From Kibdelosporangium sp040675465 (GTDB lineage: Bacteria; Actinomycetota; Actinomycetes; Mycobacteriales; Pseudonocardiaceae): a stretch of DNA of 64,000 bases. Positions 35,801 through 43,753 of this stretch are shown in pieces. The notes beneath the pieces were generated by a model that was not told the origin of the DNA, did no database searches, and worked only from the letters and a program-made list of their open reading frames with translations. Within the stretch, counting starts at the first letter, position 1. Each line of letters opens with the position of its first letter. Both the position numbers and the translations under genes were made by a program. The stretch is from assembly GCF_040675465.1 (NCBI RefSeq), contig NZ_JBFAPA010000004.1, positions 124,001 to 188,000 of the forward strand. Reading direction: 5' to 3'.

Positions 35801-36199
35801 CACGCGAGGCTGGTGGTGTCGACGGTTCCGTTGGCGGAGCGCATCGACCGCGTCCGGCGGCTGCTGCGGCCCAGTGAAACCGATGAGCCCCAAGGCACCG
35901 AAGCCGTCGCCGATGAGGCCGAGCTGTGCGAGCACCTCAAGCAGATCGTCGGCGAGCTGGTCGGTCTGGCCGACCTGGAGGACGACGACGAGCTGCTGGC
36001 GATCGGCTGCGACTCGCTGACCTTCCTGGAGGCGTTGGCGCGCTGGGAGAACCGCATCCGGGTGAAGGTGCCGATCACCCGGCTGTGGGGCCGCCGGACG
36101 TTCGCCGACCTGGCCGAGGCCGGCTGGCAGGTGGTCACCGAACAGCGGGACGCCGAGCGCGACGCCGGCCGTCAAGCGCTGCGTTATCTGGCCGGTTAA
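32843..36199 (+). CDS. Type I PKS module without AT: KS-KR-ACP
   Basis: The 1118-residue protein starts with GTG inside the GTGA overlap. The KS spans about 10-430, with Cys174 in TACSSS and the two His motifs GHGTGT and NVGH. A linker with KR-structural character follows, then a catalytic KR (about 775-960: GGSGRMG, LVCSSLSAV, YTAANRY with Tyr, HPKVAG with Lys) and an ACP (about 1030-1105, Ser in LAIGCDSL). There is no AT, DH, ER or TE. The missing AT is presumably supplied by the discrete AT at 38152-39453. With the A-T protein before it, one round would extend an aminoacyl starter and reduce the beta-keto group. The neighbouring genes suggest hydroxymalonyl-ACP as extender. Confidence 0.95.
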   Translation: MTDQTAATTQEPIAVIGMAATMPGANDLDEFWANLRAGKESITFGTPMIVEDEQQGRRWIHARGVLDDVRRFDYEFFGLPRREAEVLDPQHRLLLEHAWSAMEEAGYDPLRFTGKVAVYTAAGPNSYREGREFGAHSAAERLLVELSNAPDTLSTRISYKLGLTGESLSVRTACSSSLVAVHLAAEAVRSGRVDMALAGAVNIRCHETLAYEQQDGFILSADGHTRAYDDRGTGYVEGDGVGVVILRKLSDALANGDHIHAVIRAGGINNDGKAKAGFSAPGVEGQSAAISTALAASGVPAESIGMIEGHGTGTAVGDPIEVRALTKAYREHTQESGFCALTSVKANVGHLGYASGMAGLLKAILSVKHGEIPPAPDFGDPNPDIDFADSPFYVNTSARPWPDGPRRAGVSNFGMGGTNVHLIVEEPPTPEPAERTTAPQTIVLSARTDDALRLIRERLHAWLTGHTDVNLADLAFTLATGRKPQPRRWAAEVSSIEELINALTGDAERSPIARQWVDGSEVDWVGQYAGQRRQRLSLPTYPWQGEELWVPVIEAETAEVRREEQEPVENWLYRQEWTRTALPRPHHPGDISQTDGVCLVLGDGDGVVRAELSAAGLMVLAVELGTEFDATDGVVRVRPGDAADLARLVDTAGQVTKVVHLGGEGVLHTLALVQALTKAEQSPELWVVTENAQPVGDVTALNPDAAALLGLCQVVPQEYPGWRCQAIDFAAGTSPTTVTAQLLAEMATPAEDPEIAYRGADRYVPGFTQIESGGYAMPVRPGGVYLIAGGSGRMGQAIAEHLVASGATRIALVSRNGVNSKELGAEVLTFSADIADELRMAEVVAEINERWGPINGVVHAAGTAGDFAFIADTSADRAQDMLHPKVAGLKVLDRVTRAQPLDFGLVCSSLSAVLGGITFGVYTAANRYLDAYTEWRAAHGAPWVSVDWDVWRFDDSGGGLGATAATQTAMGLDQATGLLGSIVSAGHARLVVSTVPLAERIDRVRRLLRPSETDEPQGTEAVADEAELCEHLKQIVGELVGLADLEDDDELLAIGCDSLTFLEALARWENRIRVKVPITRLWGRRTFADLAEAGWQVVTEQRDAERDAGRQALRYLAG

Positions 36200-36219
36200 C
36201 CGCGACGAGACGAGCTGAC

Positions 36220-37419
36220 ATGGACATCAACCTGATCCGGGCCCGGGCGGACACGCCGGGCGTGAAATACGTGGCCCACCTGAACAACGCGGGCGCCAGC
36301 CTCACCCCGAGGCCGGTGATCGACGCGGTGACCGGTCACCTGAGGCTGGAGTCGGAGCTGGGCCCCTACGAGGCCGCCGAGCGGTCCCGCGAGGCCGTCG
36401 AACGCGGCCACAACGCGGTCGCCCAGCTGCTGAACTGCCACACCGAAGAGATCGCGATGTTCGAGAGCGCCACCCGGGCGTGGGGCGCGGCGCTGTCGAG
36501 CATCCCGCTCGGCCCCGGTGACCGGGTGCTGATCTCGCCGATGGAGTACGGCAGCAGCTACCTGGCGTTCCTGCACCTGTCCCGGCGCGAGGGCTTCCAG
36601 CTGGAGGTGCTCCCGGTCGACGGGGACGGCCTGGTCGACCCCGAGGTGCTGCGCGACCGGGTCGACGAGCGGGTGAAGCTGATCGCGATGACCCACGTGC
36701 CCATGCACGACGGCCTGATCTACCCGGTGGCCGCGATCGGCCGGGTCGCCCGCGAGTTCGGCATCCCCTACCTGGTCGATGCCAGCCAGTCGATCGGGCA
36801 GCTGCCGGTCGACGTCCGTGACATCGGCTGTGACCTGCTGGTCGGCTGTGGCCGCAAGTTCCTGCGTGGCCCGCGCGGCACCGGATTCCTTTACGCCAGG
36901 CGCGAGTTCGCGGAGAAGCTGTTGCCGGGCGCGGTCGGCCTGGACGGTGTCGAGTGGATCGGTGACGGCTACCGGTTCGCGCCCGCCGCCCGCCGGTTCG
37001 ACACCTGGGAGACCAACGCCGCCGCCCGCATCGGCCTGGGCGTCGCCGTCGATTACGCGCTGTCGTGGGGTATTGAGAACACTTGGCGCCGGATCCGGTC
37101 GCTGTCCTCGGACTTACGCCAGGACCTCATGGGAATCCCTGGCATCACCGTGGAGGATCGCGGCCGCGAGCGCTGCGGGACGATCGCGTTGACCGTGCAC
37201 GGCCATGCCGCCGAACTGGTTCGCGCGGAGCTGCAACGAGCCGGGATCAACACGTGGGTATGCCTGTCCAACGCGGCCTGCGTTGACATGAAACGCCGGG
37301 GGATCAGCAGCCTGCTGCGGGTCTCGGTGCACTACTACAACTCCGTCGACGAGCTCGCGCGGCTGTGCAACGCGCTCGAGTCGTTGACCGTCGGTGACGC
37401 CGTGCGGGCCGTGTCATGA
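36220..37419 (+). CDS. Class V aminotransferase / cysteine desulfurase-like PLP enzyme
   Basis: The 399-residue protein is an aminotransferase class V fold with the PLP lysine in GCGRKFLRGPRGTGF (Lys213), Asp188 in YLVDASQSIGQ and HLNNAGASLTP near the start. The family includes isopenicillin-N epimerase-like proteins, desulfurases, EgtE-type lyases and true aminotransferases; no feature fixes the reaction. It lies 20 bp after the PKS and its stop overlaps the type II TE, so it belongs to the pathway. Options are amination of a carbonyl intermediate, a PLP-dependent lyase step or epimerisation. A TTA codon occurs at 37114-37116. Confidence 0.88.
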   Translation: MDINLIRARADTPGVKYVAHLNNAGASLTPRPVIDAVTGHLRLESELGPYEAAERSREAVERGHNAVAQLLNCHTEEIAMFESATRAWGAALSSIPLGPGDRVLISPMEYGSSYLAFLHLSRREGFQLEVLPVDGDGLVDPEVLRDRVDERVKLIAMTHVPMHDGLIYPVAAIGRVAREFGIPYLVDASQSIGQLPVDVRDIGCDLLVGCGRKFLRGPRGTGFLYARREFAEKLLPGAVGLDGVEWIGDGYRFAPAARRFDTWETNAAARIGLGVAVDYALSWGIENTWRRIRSLSSDLRQDLMGIPGITVEDRGRERCGTIALTVHGHAAELVRAELQRAGINTWVCLSNAACVDMKRRGISSLLRVSVHYYNSVDELARLCNALESLTVGDAVRAVS

Positions 37420-38159
37420 GCGAGTGGATCCGGCGACCCAAACCGGTGCCTGGCGCCCGGCTCCGGCTGCTCTGTGTCCCGCACGCGGGCGCGGGCCCGT
37501 CGTTCTACGCCCGCTGGCTCACCGAGTTGGCGCCCGCGGTCGAGGTGTGCCTGGTGAACCTGCCCGGCCGGGAGGCCCGCTTCGGCGAAGCACCGGTCGA
37601 CGACCTGCGGCTGATCGCGTCCGAAGTGGCCACTGCGGCGCAACCGTTGCAGGACAGGCCGTTGGCGTTGTTCGGGCACAGCATGGGCGCGCTCGTCGCG
37701 TACGAAGTGGCCCAGTTGCTGGAACCTGAGCACCTGTTCGCGTCGGGCTCACCGGCGCCGCATGCACCCGGCGACGAACCGCACGTCGCACACCTGCCGG
37801 ACACCGAATTCCTCGCCGAGGTCCGCCGTGGCTACGGCGGTATCCCGGACTCGGTGTGGAACAACGAAGAACTGTTGCTGATGCTGCTGCCGATCCTGCG
37901 GGCGGACTTCGCCGCGTGCGAAACATACACCTGGCCTGGCCACCCGCCGCTGCGCTGTGACATCTCCGCGCTGAGCGGCGCCGGGGACTACTACGTGCCG
38001 GAAAGCGCCCTCGCTGGTTGGGCATCGCTGACCTCGGGGGAGTGCACGACCCGTGTGATCGGTGAGGGGCACTTCAACGTGGCGAACGACCGGGCTGCCG
38101 TGCAGCGGTTCGTTCTCGACCAGCTCGGGCTCGTCCTGGAGGGGGCTCGCAATGACTGA
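37416..38159 (+). CDS. Type II thioesterase
   Basis: The 247-residue alpha/beta hydrolase has the nucleophile motif F-G-H-S-M-G-A (Ser89), the early PHAGAGPSF oxyanion block and a C-terminal His in EGHFNV. This is the editing thioesterase that clears misprimed carrier proteins in NRPS/PKS systems. It is coupled by ATGA to the class V enzyme and overlaps the AT by 8 bp. Unlike the terminal TE of the NRPS, it keeps the canonical serine. Confidence 0.95.
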   Translation: MSEWIRRPKPVPGARLRLLCVPHAGAGPSFYARWLTELAPAVEVCLVNLPGREARFGEAPVDDLRLIASEVATAAQPLQDRPLALFGHSMGALVAYEVAQLLEPEHLFASGSPAPHAPGDEPHVAHLPDTEFLAEVRRGYGGIPDSVWNNEELLLMLLPILRADFAACETYTWPGHPPLRCDISALSGAGDYYVPESALAGWASLTSGECTTRVIGEGHFNVANDRAAVQRFVLDQLGLVLEGARND

Positions 38160-39453
38160 GGTGTTGGCCCGCCTGCGCCCGGCCGAGCTGCTGGTGTGGT
38201 CGGCGGCGAGCGCGGCAGAGCTTCCCGCCGCACGGCAGGCAGTCCTCGGCCAGCTGACGACAAAGTCCCTGCCGGACTTGGCTTTCGAGTCACAGCGCAC
38301 AGCGCACGGCCCGTACCGCGGAGCTTTGGCCTGCGCAGACGTCGAAGCTGCGACAGCGGCTCTGCGGAAGGGCCGTGGCCTGGAAGGCAAGTACCCGGCG
38401 GCTCGGCGCCCGGTGGCGTTCCTGCTCAGCGGTGTCGGCGACCAGTACCCGGGCATGGCCGCGGCGCTCTACGAAACCGAAGCGGTGTTCCGCAACGCGG
38501 TCGACTGCTGCACGTCGGTGCTGGAGGCCGAGGGCTGCGACCTGCGCGACCTGCTGATCCAGCCGGTGGAAGCTGCGCCCGAACGGGACCTGCGCTCGAT
38601 GATGCAGGCCCGCACGGTGCCGCAAGGCCCGCTGGCCACCACCCGGCTTGGGCAGCCCGGAACGTTCGTCGTCGAGTACGCGCTGACCGAGCTGATTCGC
38701 AGCTGGGGCATCGAACCCGCGGCGATGATCGGCTACAGCCTCGGCGAGTACGTCGCCGCATGCGTGGCCGGAGTGATGTCTCTGACGGACGCGCTGCGGC
38801 TGGTCTGGTGGCGTGCTCAGCGGATCGAACAGCTGCCGCCCGGCGGCATGCTCGCCGTCGCCCTGCCGCGGGACGAGATCACTCTGTGGCTCGGCGACGA
38901 CCTCGACGTGGCCGCTGTGACGAGTCCATATCAGACAGTCATCGGCGGACACGCTCCGGCGGTGTCCGATGTGGAGCGACGGTTGACCGAGGCCGGGGTC
39001 GCGTTCCAGCGAGTCGGCGCGCACCACGGGTTCCACACCCGCGCGATGCGGCCGCTCGGGGCGGAGCTGACCGAGTGGATCCGCACCAACGTCCGGCTGA
39101 ACGACCCGGCGATTCCCTACATCTCCAACGTTTCCGGCACCTGGATCACCGCCGAGGACGCCACCGATCCCGGGTACTGGGCCAAGCACCTGTCCCAGAC
39201 GGTCGAGCTGATGAACGGGCTCGGCGCGCTGTGGCAGGACGTCGACCCGGTGGCGATCGAGCTGGGACCGGGCGAAGGGCTGTCCTCGTACGCCCGCCAC
39301 CACCCGGCCTGTGACCGGCCGCGGCTCGCACGGGTTCAGCCGAGCCTGGCCACGGCGGGGCAGGAGACGACCGGGCTGCTCACCTCACTCGGCCGGCTCT
39401 GGATCGCCGGCCTGGACATCGACTGGACGCGACTCAAGGGAGTGAACTCATGA
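38152..39453 (+). CDS. Discrete (trans) acyltransferase
   Basis: The 433-residue protein is a stand-alone AT of the FabD/PKS type: SGVGDQYPGM (about 93-102), nucleophile G-Y-S-L-G-E with Ser196, and His295 in GFHTRAM. The glycine-histidine of GHSxGE is G-Y here. It should load the ACP of the AT-less PKS module. Because the next four genes make an ACP-linked C3 extender, it may take hydroxymalonyl-ACP rather than malonyl-CoA; that is inferred from context. It ends in the ATGA overlap with the hydroxyacyl dehydrogenase gene. Confidence 0.93.
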   Translation: MTEVLARLRPAELLVWSAASAAELPAARQAVLGQLTTKSLPDLAFESQRTAHGPYRGALACADVEAATAALRKGRGLEGKYPAARRPVAFLLSGVGDQYPGMAAALYETEAVFRNAVDCCTSVLEAEGCDLRDLLIQPVEAAPERDLRSMMQARTVPQGPLATTRLGQPGTFVVEYALTELIRSWGIEPAAMIGYSLGEYVAACVAGVMSLTDALRLVWWRAQRIEQLPPGGMLAVALPRDEITLWLGDDLDVAAVTSPYQTVIGGHAPAVSDVERRLTEAGVAFQRVGAHHGFHTRAMRPLGAELTEWIRTNVRLNDPAIPYISNVSGTWITAEDATDPGYWAKHLSQTVELMNGLGALWQDVDPVAIELGPGEGLSSYARHHPACDRPRLARVQPSLATAGQETTGLLTSLGRLWIAGLDIDWTRLKGVNS

Positions 39454-40301
39454 TCGGCGTGGTCGGGGCCGGCACGATCGGGATGGGTGTGGCACAGAAC
39501 CTGTCCCAGGCCGAGCACAAGGTCGTCCTGGTGGACATCTCGGCCGGGGCCCTGGACCGGGCCCGGACGGAGATTGGCCGCGCGGTGCGCTTCCAGCGGA
39601 TCGTCCGCCCGGACCTGCCCTCGTACTCGCCCGACGAGGTGCTGAGCCGGATCACCTTCACCCAGGACCTCAACGATCTCGCCACGGCGAGCGTGGTGAT
39701 CGAGAACGTCTCGGAGAAGTGGGCCGCCAAACAGGCCGTCTACCGCGAGCTGGATCGCATCTGTGAGCCCGCGACCATCTTCGTGGTCAACACGTCCTGT
39801 TTCCCGATCACCGATGTGGCCGCCCTGACGACCCGCCCGCAGCAGGTCCTCGGCGTGCACTTCATGAACCCGGTGCCGCTCAAGCCGGTCGTCGAGATGA
39901 TCCCCGGCTGGCACACCACCGAGGCCACGATCGGGACCGTCACGTCGGTGCTGGCCTCGATGGGCAAGAAGTCCATCAGCGTCAAGGATTCCCCGGGGTT
40001 CGTGTCCAACCGGGTGCTGATGCTGACCATCAACGAGGCCGTGTTCTGCCGCGCCGAGGGCATCGCCTCCGCCGAGGCGATCGACGAGCTGTTCAAGGGC
40101 TGCTTCGGCCATGAGATGGGCCCGCTGGCCACGGCCGACCTGATCGGCGTCGACACCATCCTGCACAGCCTCGAAGTGCTGCACGAGCGCTTCGGCGACT
40201 CGAAGTACCGGCCCTGCCCGCTGCTGCGCACCATGGTCGCCGCCGGCCTGCTGGGCCGCAAGAGCGGCAAGGGCTTCCACGACTACGCACTGACGGCCTA
40301 A
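39450..40301 (+). CDS. 3-hydroxyacyl-ACP dehydrogenase (FkbK-type), extender unit
   Basis: The 283-residue protein has an N-terminal NAD-binding Rossmann motif (GVVGAGTIGMGVA) and the HFMNPVP block of 3-hydroxyacyl-CoA dehydrogenases (about 130-140). In (hydroxy/methoxy)malonyl-ACP pathways the FkbK-type enzyme oxidises the C3 hydroxyl of glyceryl-ACP. The next genes encode the matching ACP, acyl-CoA dehydrogenase and HAD-type glyceryl transferase, which makes the assignment firm. It is shorter than fatty-acid enzymes but normal for this subgroup. Confidence 0.92.
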   Translation: MIGVVGAGTIGMGVAQNLSQAEHKVVLVDISAGALDRARTEIGRAVRFQRIVRPDLPSYSPDEVLSRITFTQDLNDLATASVVIENVSEKWAAKQAVYRELDRICEPATIFVVNTSCFPITDVAALTTRPQQVLGVHFMNPVPLKPVVEMIPGWHTTEATIGTVTSVLASMGKKSISVKDSPGFVSNRVLMLTINEAVFCRAEGIASAEAIDELFKGCFGHEMGPLATADLIGVDTILHSLEVLHERFGDSKYRPCPLLRTMVAAGLLGRKSGKGFHDYALTA

Positions 40302-40312
40302 AGGAGCCTGAC

Positions 40313-40546
40313 ATGTTGGACACCAAGACCCGGATCCGGTCGTTCCTCGGTACCCGCCTGCCCGGCGATCTGACCGACGACGAGGACATCTTCGAGGCCG
40401 GCCTGGTGAACTCGCTGTTCGCCATGCAGCTGGTCCTGTTCGTGGAGCAGGAGTTCGCCATCCAGGTCGGCAACGACGACCTGGAGCGGGACAACTTCCG
40501 CAGCGTCAACTCGATCGCCGGGCTGGTCGAGCGCCATGTCGGCTGA
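40313..40546 (+). CDS. Acyl carrier protein for hydroxymalonyl extender (FkbJ-type)
   Basis: The 77-residue carrier has the phosphopantetheine Ser34 in A-G-L-V-N-S-L-F-A-M, the VNSL form typical of FkbJ/ZmaD-type carriers instead of DSL. It would carry glyceryl-, then tartronate-semialdehyde-, then hydroxymalonyl groups. It follows an AAAGGAG site, and its last 11 bp overlap the acyl-CoA dehydrogenase gene in another frame. Confidence 0.95.
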   Translation: MLDTKTRIRSFLGTRLPGDLTDDEDIFEAGLVNSLFAMQLVLFVEQEFAIQVGNDDLERDNFRSVNSIAGLVERHVG

Positions 40547-41720
40547 CTCGCTCGCCCCGCCCGGCAGGTATGCGGACACGGCCCGGTTCCGCGAGTTCGT
40601 CAACCGGGTCGTCGCACCGCGCGCCGCCGACATCGACCAGGACGGCGCCGTGCCGGTCGACGTGGTGAAAGCCCTGGCAGTCGAAGGGTTCCTGGGCGCG
40701 GGAGTGTCCACTGAGCACGGTGGCGGCGGGTTCGACGCTGTGCGTATCGGCATCCTGCACGAGGAAGTCGCGCGGGGCTGCTCGTCGGTGCGTACGTTGC
40801 TGACAGTGCACGGGATGGTCGCTGGCGCGGTCGAACGCTGGGGCACGCCCGCGCAGCGCGCGGATCTGCTGCCCCGGCTCGCCGGCGGCGAGATTCTCGG
40901 GGTGTTGGCGTTGAGCGAGCAGAACGCCGGCAGCGACCCGAGCGCGCTGGAGACGCTGGCCTCGCCGGTGACCGGTGGGTACGTGCTGACCGGGACCAAG
41001 CGGTGGATCAGCATGGCCCTGATCGCCGACGTGCTGCTCGTGTTCGCACGGACTCTCGGCGGGATCACGGCTTTCCTGGTTCCGCGGGACACGCCGGGCC
41101 TGCACGTGAGCCCGATCGACGGTGTGCTCGGCACGCGCGGCGGCCTGATGGGCGAAGTGCGCCTGGAGGGCTGCCGGGTCGGCACGGACGCGGTGCTCGG
41201 GCCGGTGGACCGTGGGTTCATGACGGTCGCGGCGAGTGCGCTGGAGTTCGGTCGTTACAGCGTCGCCTCGGGCTGTGTCGGCATCGCGCAGGCGTGCCTG
41301 GACCTGTCGCTGGAGCACACCGGGCGCCGGGAGCAAGGTGGGTCGCTGATCAAGGACCACCAGCTGATCCGCCGGTTGCTCACCGACATGGCTACCGAGG
41401 TGGCCGCGGCACGGCTGCTGTGTCGTCAGGCCGGTGCTTTGCGCGAGACCAACGACCTGGCGGCGCCGATGGCGACCTGGATGGCCAAGTACTTCGCGTC
41501 CACCGCCGCCAACCGGGCCGCCCGCGAGACGGTCCAGATCCACGGCGCCGCAGGCTGTTTCGACGGTCACCCGGCCGCCCGGTACCTCCGGGACGCCAAG
41601 GTCATGGAGATCATCGAGGGCAGCACCCAGATCCAGCAGGTCGTCATCGCCGACCTGGTCCGCCAGGACCGCCACCGGGTGGCGGACCTGCCCGAGGCAC
41701 TCATGTCGGCAGGGAGGTGA
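40536..41720 (+). CDS. Acyl-CoA dehydrogenase (FkbI-type), extender unit
   Basis: The 394-residue flavoprotein shows the acyl-CoA dehydrogenase pattern: EQNAGSDPSAL in the middle domain, FMTVAASALEFGRY, and EIIEGSTQIQQ near the C-terminus. In the FkbH/I/J/K route this enzyme completes oxidation of the ACP-bound C3 unit to hydroxymalonyl-ACP. The start ATG lies within the end of the ACP gene. No FkbG-type O-methyltransferase follows, so the unit should stay hydroxymalonyl rather than methoxymalonyl. Confidence 0.93.
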   Translation: MSADSLAPPGRYADTARFREFVNRVVAPRAADIDQDGAVPVDVVKALAVEGFLGAGVSTEHGGGGFDAVRIGILHEEVARGCSSVRTLLTVHGMVAGAVERWGTPAQRADLLPRLAGGEILGVLALSEQNAGSDPSALETLASPVTGGYVLTGTKRWISMALIADVLLVFARTLGGITAFLVPRDTPGLHVSPIDGVLGTRGGLMGEVRLEGCRVGTDAVLGPVDRGFMTVAASALEFGRYSVASGCVGIAQACLDLSLEHTGRREQGGSLIKDHQLIRRLLTDMATEVAAARLLCRQAGALRETNDLAAPMATWMAKYFASTAANRAARETVQIHGAAGCFDGHPAARYLRDAKVMEIIEGSTQIQQVVIADLVRQDRHRVADLPEALMSAGR

Positions 41721-41726
41721 GCCGTG

Positions 41727-42770
41727 ATGTCTGACACCAAGCCGGTCAAGTGCGTGGTCTGGGACCTGGACAACACGGTCTGGGACGGTGTTCTGCTTGA
41801 GGACACGGAGGTGCGTCCGCGTCCGGAGGTGCTGGAGGTTCTGCGGACGCTGGACGGCCGCGGGATCCTGCATTCCATCGCCAGCCGCAACGACTCCGCG
41901 GCCGCGCGGGCCAAGCTCGAGGAGCTGGGCATCGCGGACCTGTTCCTGTACCCGCAGATCCACTGGGGCTCCAAGGCCGAGTCGGTCGCGGCCATCACGA
42001 AACGGCTCAACCTCAACCCGGACGCGTTCGCGTTCGTCGACGACCAGCCGTTCGAACGCGAGGAGGTCGCCTCCCGGTTCCCGGCTGTGCGGGTCTTCGA
42101 CGCCACCGAGGTCGCCGATCTGCCGTCGCTGCCCGCTTTCCAGCCCGCCTTCGTGACCGAGGAGTCCCGCCGGCGCAGACACATGTACCAGGCGAGCATC
42201 GAACGCGACCAGGCCGAGGAGGAGTTCGGCGGCACGTCCGAGGAGTTCCTGTCCACTTTGGACATGGTGTTCACCATCGCGCCGGCCACCACCGAGGACC
42301 TCAAGCGTGCCGAGGAACTGACCGTCCGTACCCATCAGCTCAACACCACCGGCCGCACGTACTCGTATGCCGAGCTTGAAGAACTTCAGCGCTCGGACGA
42401 CCACCTGTTGCTGCTGGCGGATTTGACCGACCGGTACGGCTCGTACGGCAAGATCGGCCTCGCCCTGGTCGAACTGGGTTGCGAAGCATGGCGGGTCAAG
42501 CTGCTGCTGATGTCGTGCCGGGTGATGTCCCGTGGTGTGGGAACCGTGCTGCTCAACGAGATCCAGCGGCTCGCGGCCGCCGCGGGCGCGCGCCTGCAGG
42601 CGGACTTCGTGACCAACGACCGCAACCGGATGATGTACGTGACCTACCGGATGGGCGGGTTCAAGGAGGTCTTCCGCGACGGCGACGAGGTCGTCTTCGA
42701 GGCTCCCGAAGGCGAGATCCCGCCGACGCCAACTTATTTGACCCTGCGCAGCCCGGCTGGGGCCGTCTGA
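41727..42770 (+). CDS. FkbH-like HAD protein, glyceryl-ACP synthase
   Basis: The protein has the HAD phosphatase motif D-L-D-N-T-V-W near residue 12, a second HAD region VDDQPFERE (about 107-115) and the C-terminal FkbH/GNAT-like domain (from about 180). FkbH-type proteins take 1,3-bisphosphoglycerate, dephosphorylate it and attach the glyceryl group to the partner ACP. The ATG at 41727 stands 6 bases after GGAGGTGA; a GTG one codon earlier is also possible. It ends in an ATGA overlap with mtnA, tying the extender operon to the salvage genes. Confidence 0.94.
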   Translation: MSDTKPVKCVVWDLDNTVWDGVLLEDTEVRPRPEVLEVLRTLDGRGILHSIASRNDSAAARAKLEELGIADLFLYPQIHWGSKAESVAAITKRLNLNPDAFAFVDDQPFEREEVASRFPAVRVFDATEVADLPSLPAFQPAFVTEESRRRRHMYQASIERDQAEEEFGGTSEEFLSTLDMVFTIAPATTEDLKRAEELTVRTHQLNTTGRTYSYAELEELQRSDDHLLLLADLTDRYGSYGKIGLALVELGCEAWRVKLLLMSCRVMSRGVGTVLLNEIQRLAAAAGARLQADFVTNDRNRMMYVTYRMGGFKEVFRDGDEVVFEAPEGEIPPTPTYLTLRSPAGAV

Positions 42771-43753
42771 TGCCTACCCTGGCCGACAGCGTGCGACTCG
42801 CCGACGACGGCGTGCACATCCTCGACCGGCGCGTGTTCCCCGCCCGCCGGGAATGGGTGCACTGCGCCACGGCCGAGGATGTCGCGAAAGCCATCGAGGA
42901 CATGGTCACCCAGTCCTCGGGGCCCTACTTCGCCGCCCTGTGGGCCATGGTGCTCGCCGCCCGCGAGGCGGTGGAACTGCCCGACCCGATGGCGCACATC
43001 GTGGGCATGGGGGAGCGGATCGTCGCGACCCGGCCCACCAACAACGGCCTGCGCGAAGCGGTCCGGATCGTTCTGTCTACTGTGGACTCACGTGACCCGG
43101 TAGGCTCCGCATTGGCCGGTGCGCACGCGGGCGATGAGGAGTACCGGTCACGCAGCCGTGCTTTGGGTGAGCACGCGGCGAAGTTGTTGCCGGACAACGC
43201 CCGTGTGCTCACGCATTGCTGGGCTGATCTTTATCTCGTGGGGCTCGTCGAGGCCGCTCAGGCGGCTGGCAAGACGTTCCGGTTCTACTGCACCGAGACC
43301 CGTCCTTACCTGCAGGGCGCGCGGCTCACCGCCGAGACCCTCGCCGAGATGGGCGTCGAGACGACCCTGATCACCGACAACATGGCCGCCGCGGTGCTCG
43401 CCTCCGGGCAGGTCGACGCGCTGGTCACCGCTGCCGACCGGGTGACCATGGACGGTCACGTGGTCAACAAGATCGGCACGCTCGGGCTCGCGGTCGCGGC
43501 CCGCTCGTTCGGCGTGCCGTTCCTCGCGATGGTGCATGCCCCCGACCGGTTCGCGCCCACCGCGGCCGACGTGCCGATCGAACACCGTGCGGGCGCTGAG
43601 GTTCTGACGGCGGCGGGCGTGGTGAACCCAGCGATCCAAGGGCACTATCCGGCGTTCGACGTGACGCCGCCGCGGTTCGTGTCCACTGTGGTCACCGACC
43701 GCGGCCCGTTCGACCCGGCCGCGCTGGCCGGTTATCACCAGGAGGAGCTGTGA
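42770..43753 (+). CDS. mtnA: Methylthioribose-1-phosphate isomerase (MtnA family)
   Basis: The 327-residue protein belongs to the eIF2B/MtnA family: V-A-T-R-P-T-N near residue 85, the catalytic Cys in LTHCWADLYL and the catalytic Asp in VTAADRV. MtnA converts 5-methylthioribose-1-phosphate to the ribulose-1-phosphate isomer in methionine salvage; relatives accept 5-deoxyribose-1-phosphate and similar sugars. It is coupled on both sides (ATGA upstream, GTGA downstream). Since the next genes encode MtnC/MtnB and MtnD, the MtnA assignment is preferred over an eIF2B-like one. No MTA phosphorylase or MTR kinase is present in the window. Confidence 0.92.
   Translation: MPTLADSVRLADDGVHILDRRVFPARREWVHCATAEDVAKAIEDMVTQSSGPYFAALWAMVLAAREAVELPDPMAHIVGMGERIVATRPTNNGLREAVRIVLSTVDSRDPVGSALAGAHAGDEEYRSRSRALGEHAAKLLPDNARVLTHCWADLYLVGLVEAAQAAGKTFRFYCTETRPYLQGARLTAETLAEMGVETTLITDNMAAAVLASGQVDALVTAADRVTMDGHVVNKIGTLGLAVAARSFGVPFLAMVHAPDRFAPTAADVPIEHRAGAEVLTAAGVVNPAIQGHYPAFDVTPPRFVSTVVTDRGPFDPAALAGYHQEEL

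Noticed and set aside
39450..42770. Methoxymalonyl-ACP pathway
   Set aside because: The four hydroxymalonyl genes are present, but no FkbG-type O-methyltransferase is encoded among or next to them.
42770..43753. eIF2B-like translation factor as the identity of this gene
   Set aside because: The catalytic Cys and Asp of MtnA are present, and MtnC/MtnB and MtnD are encoded next to it.
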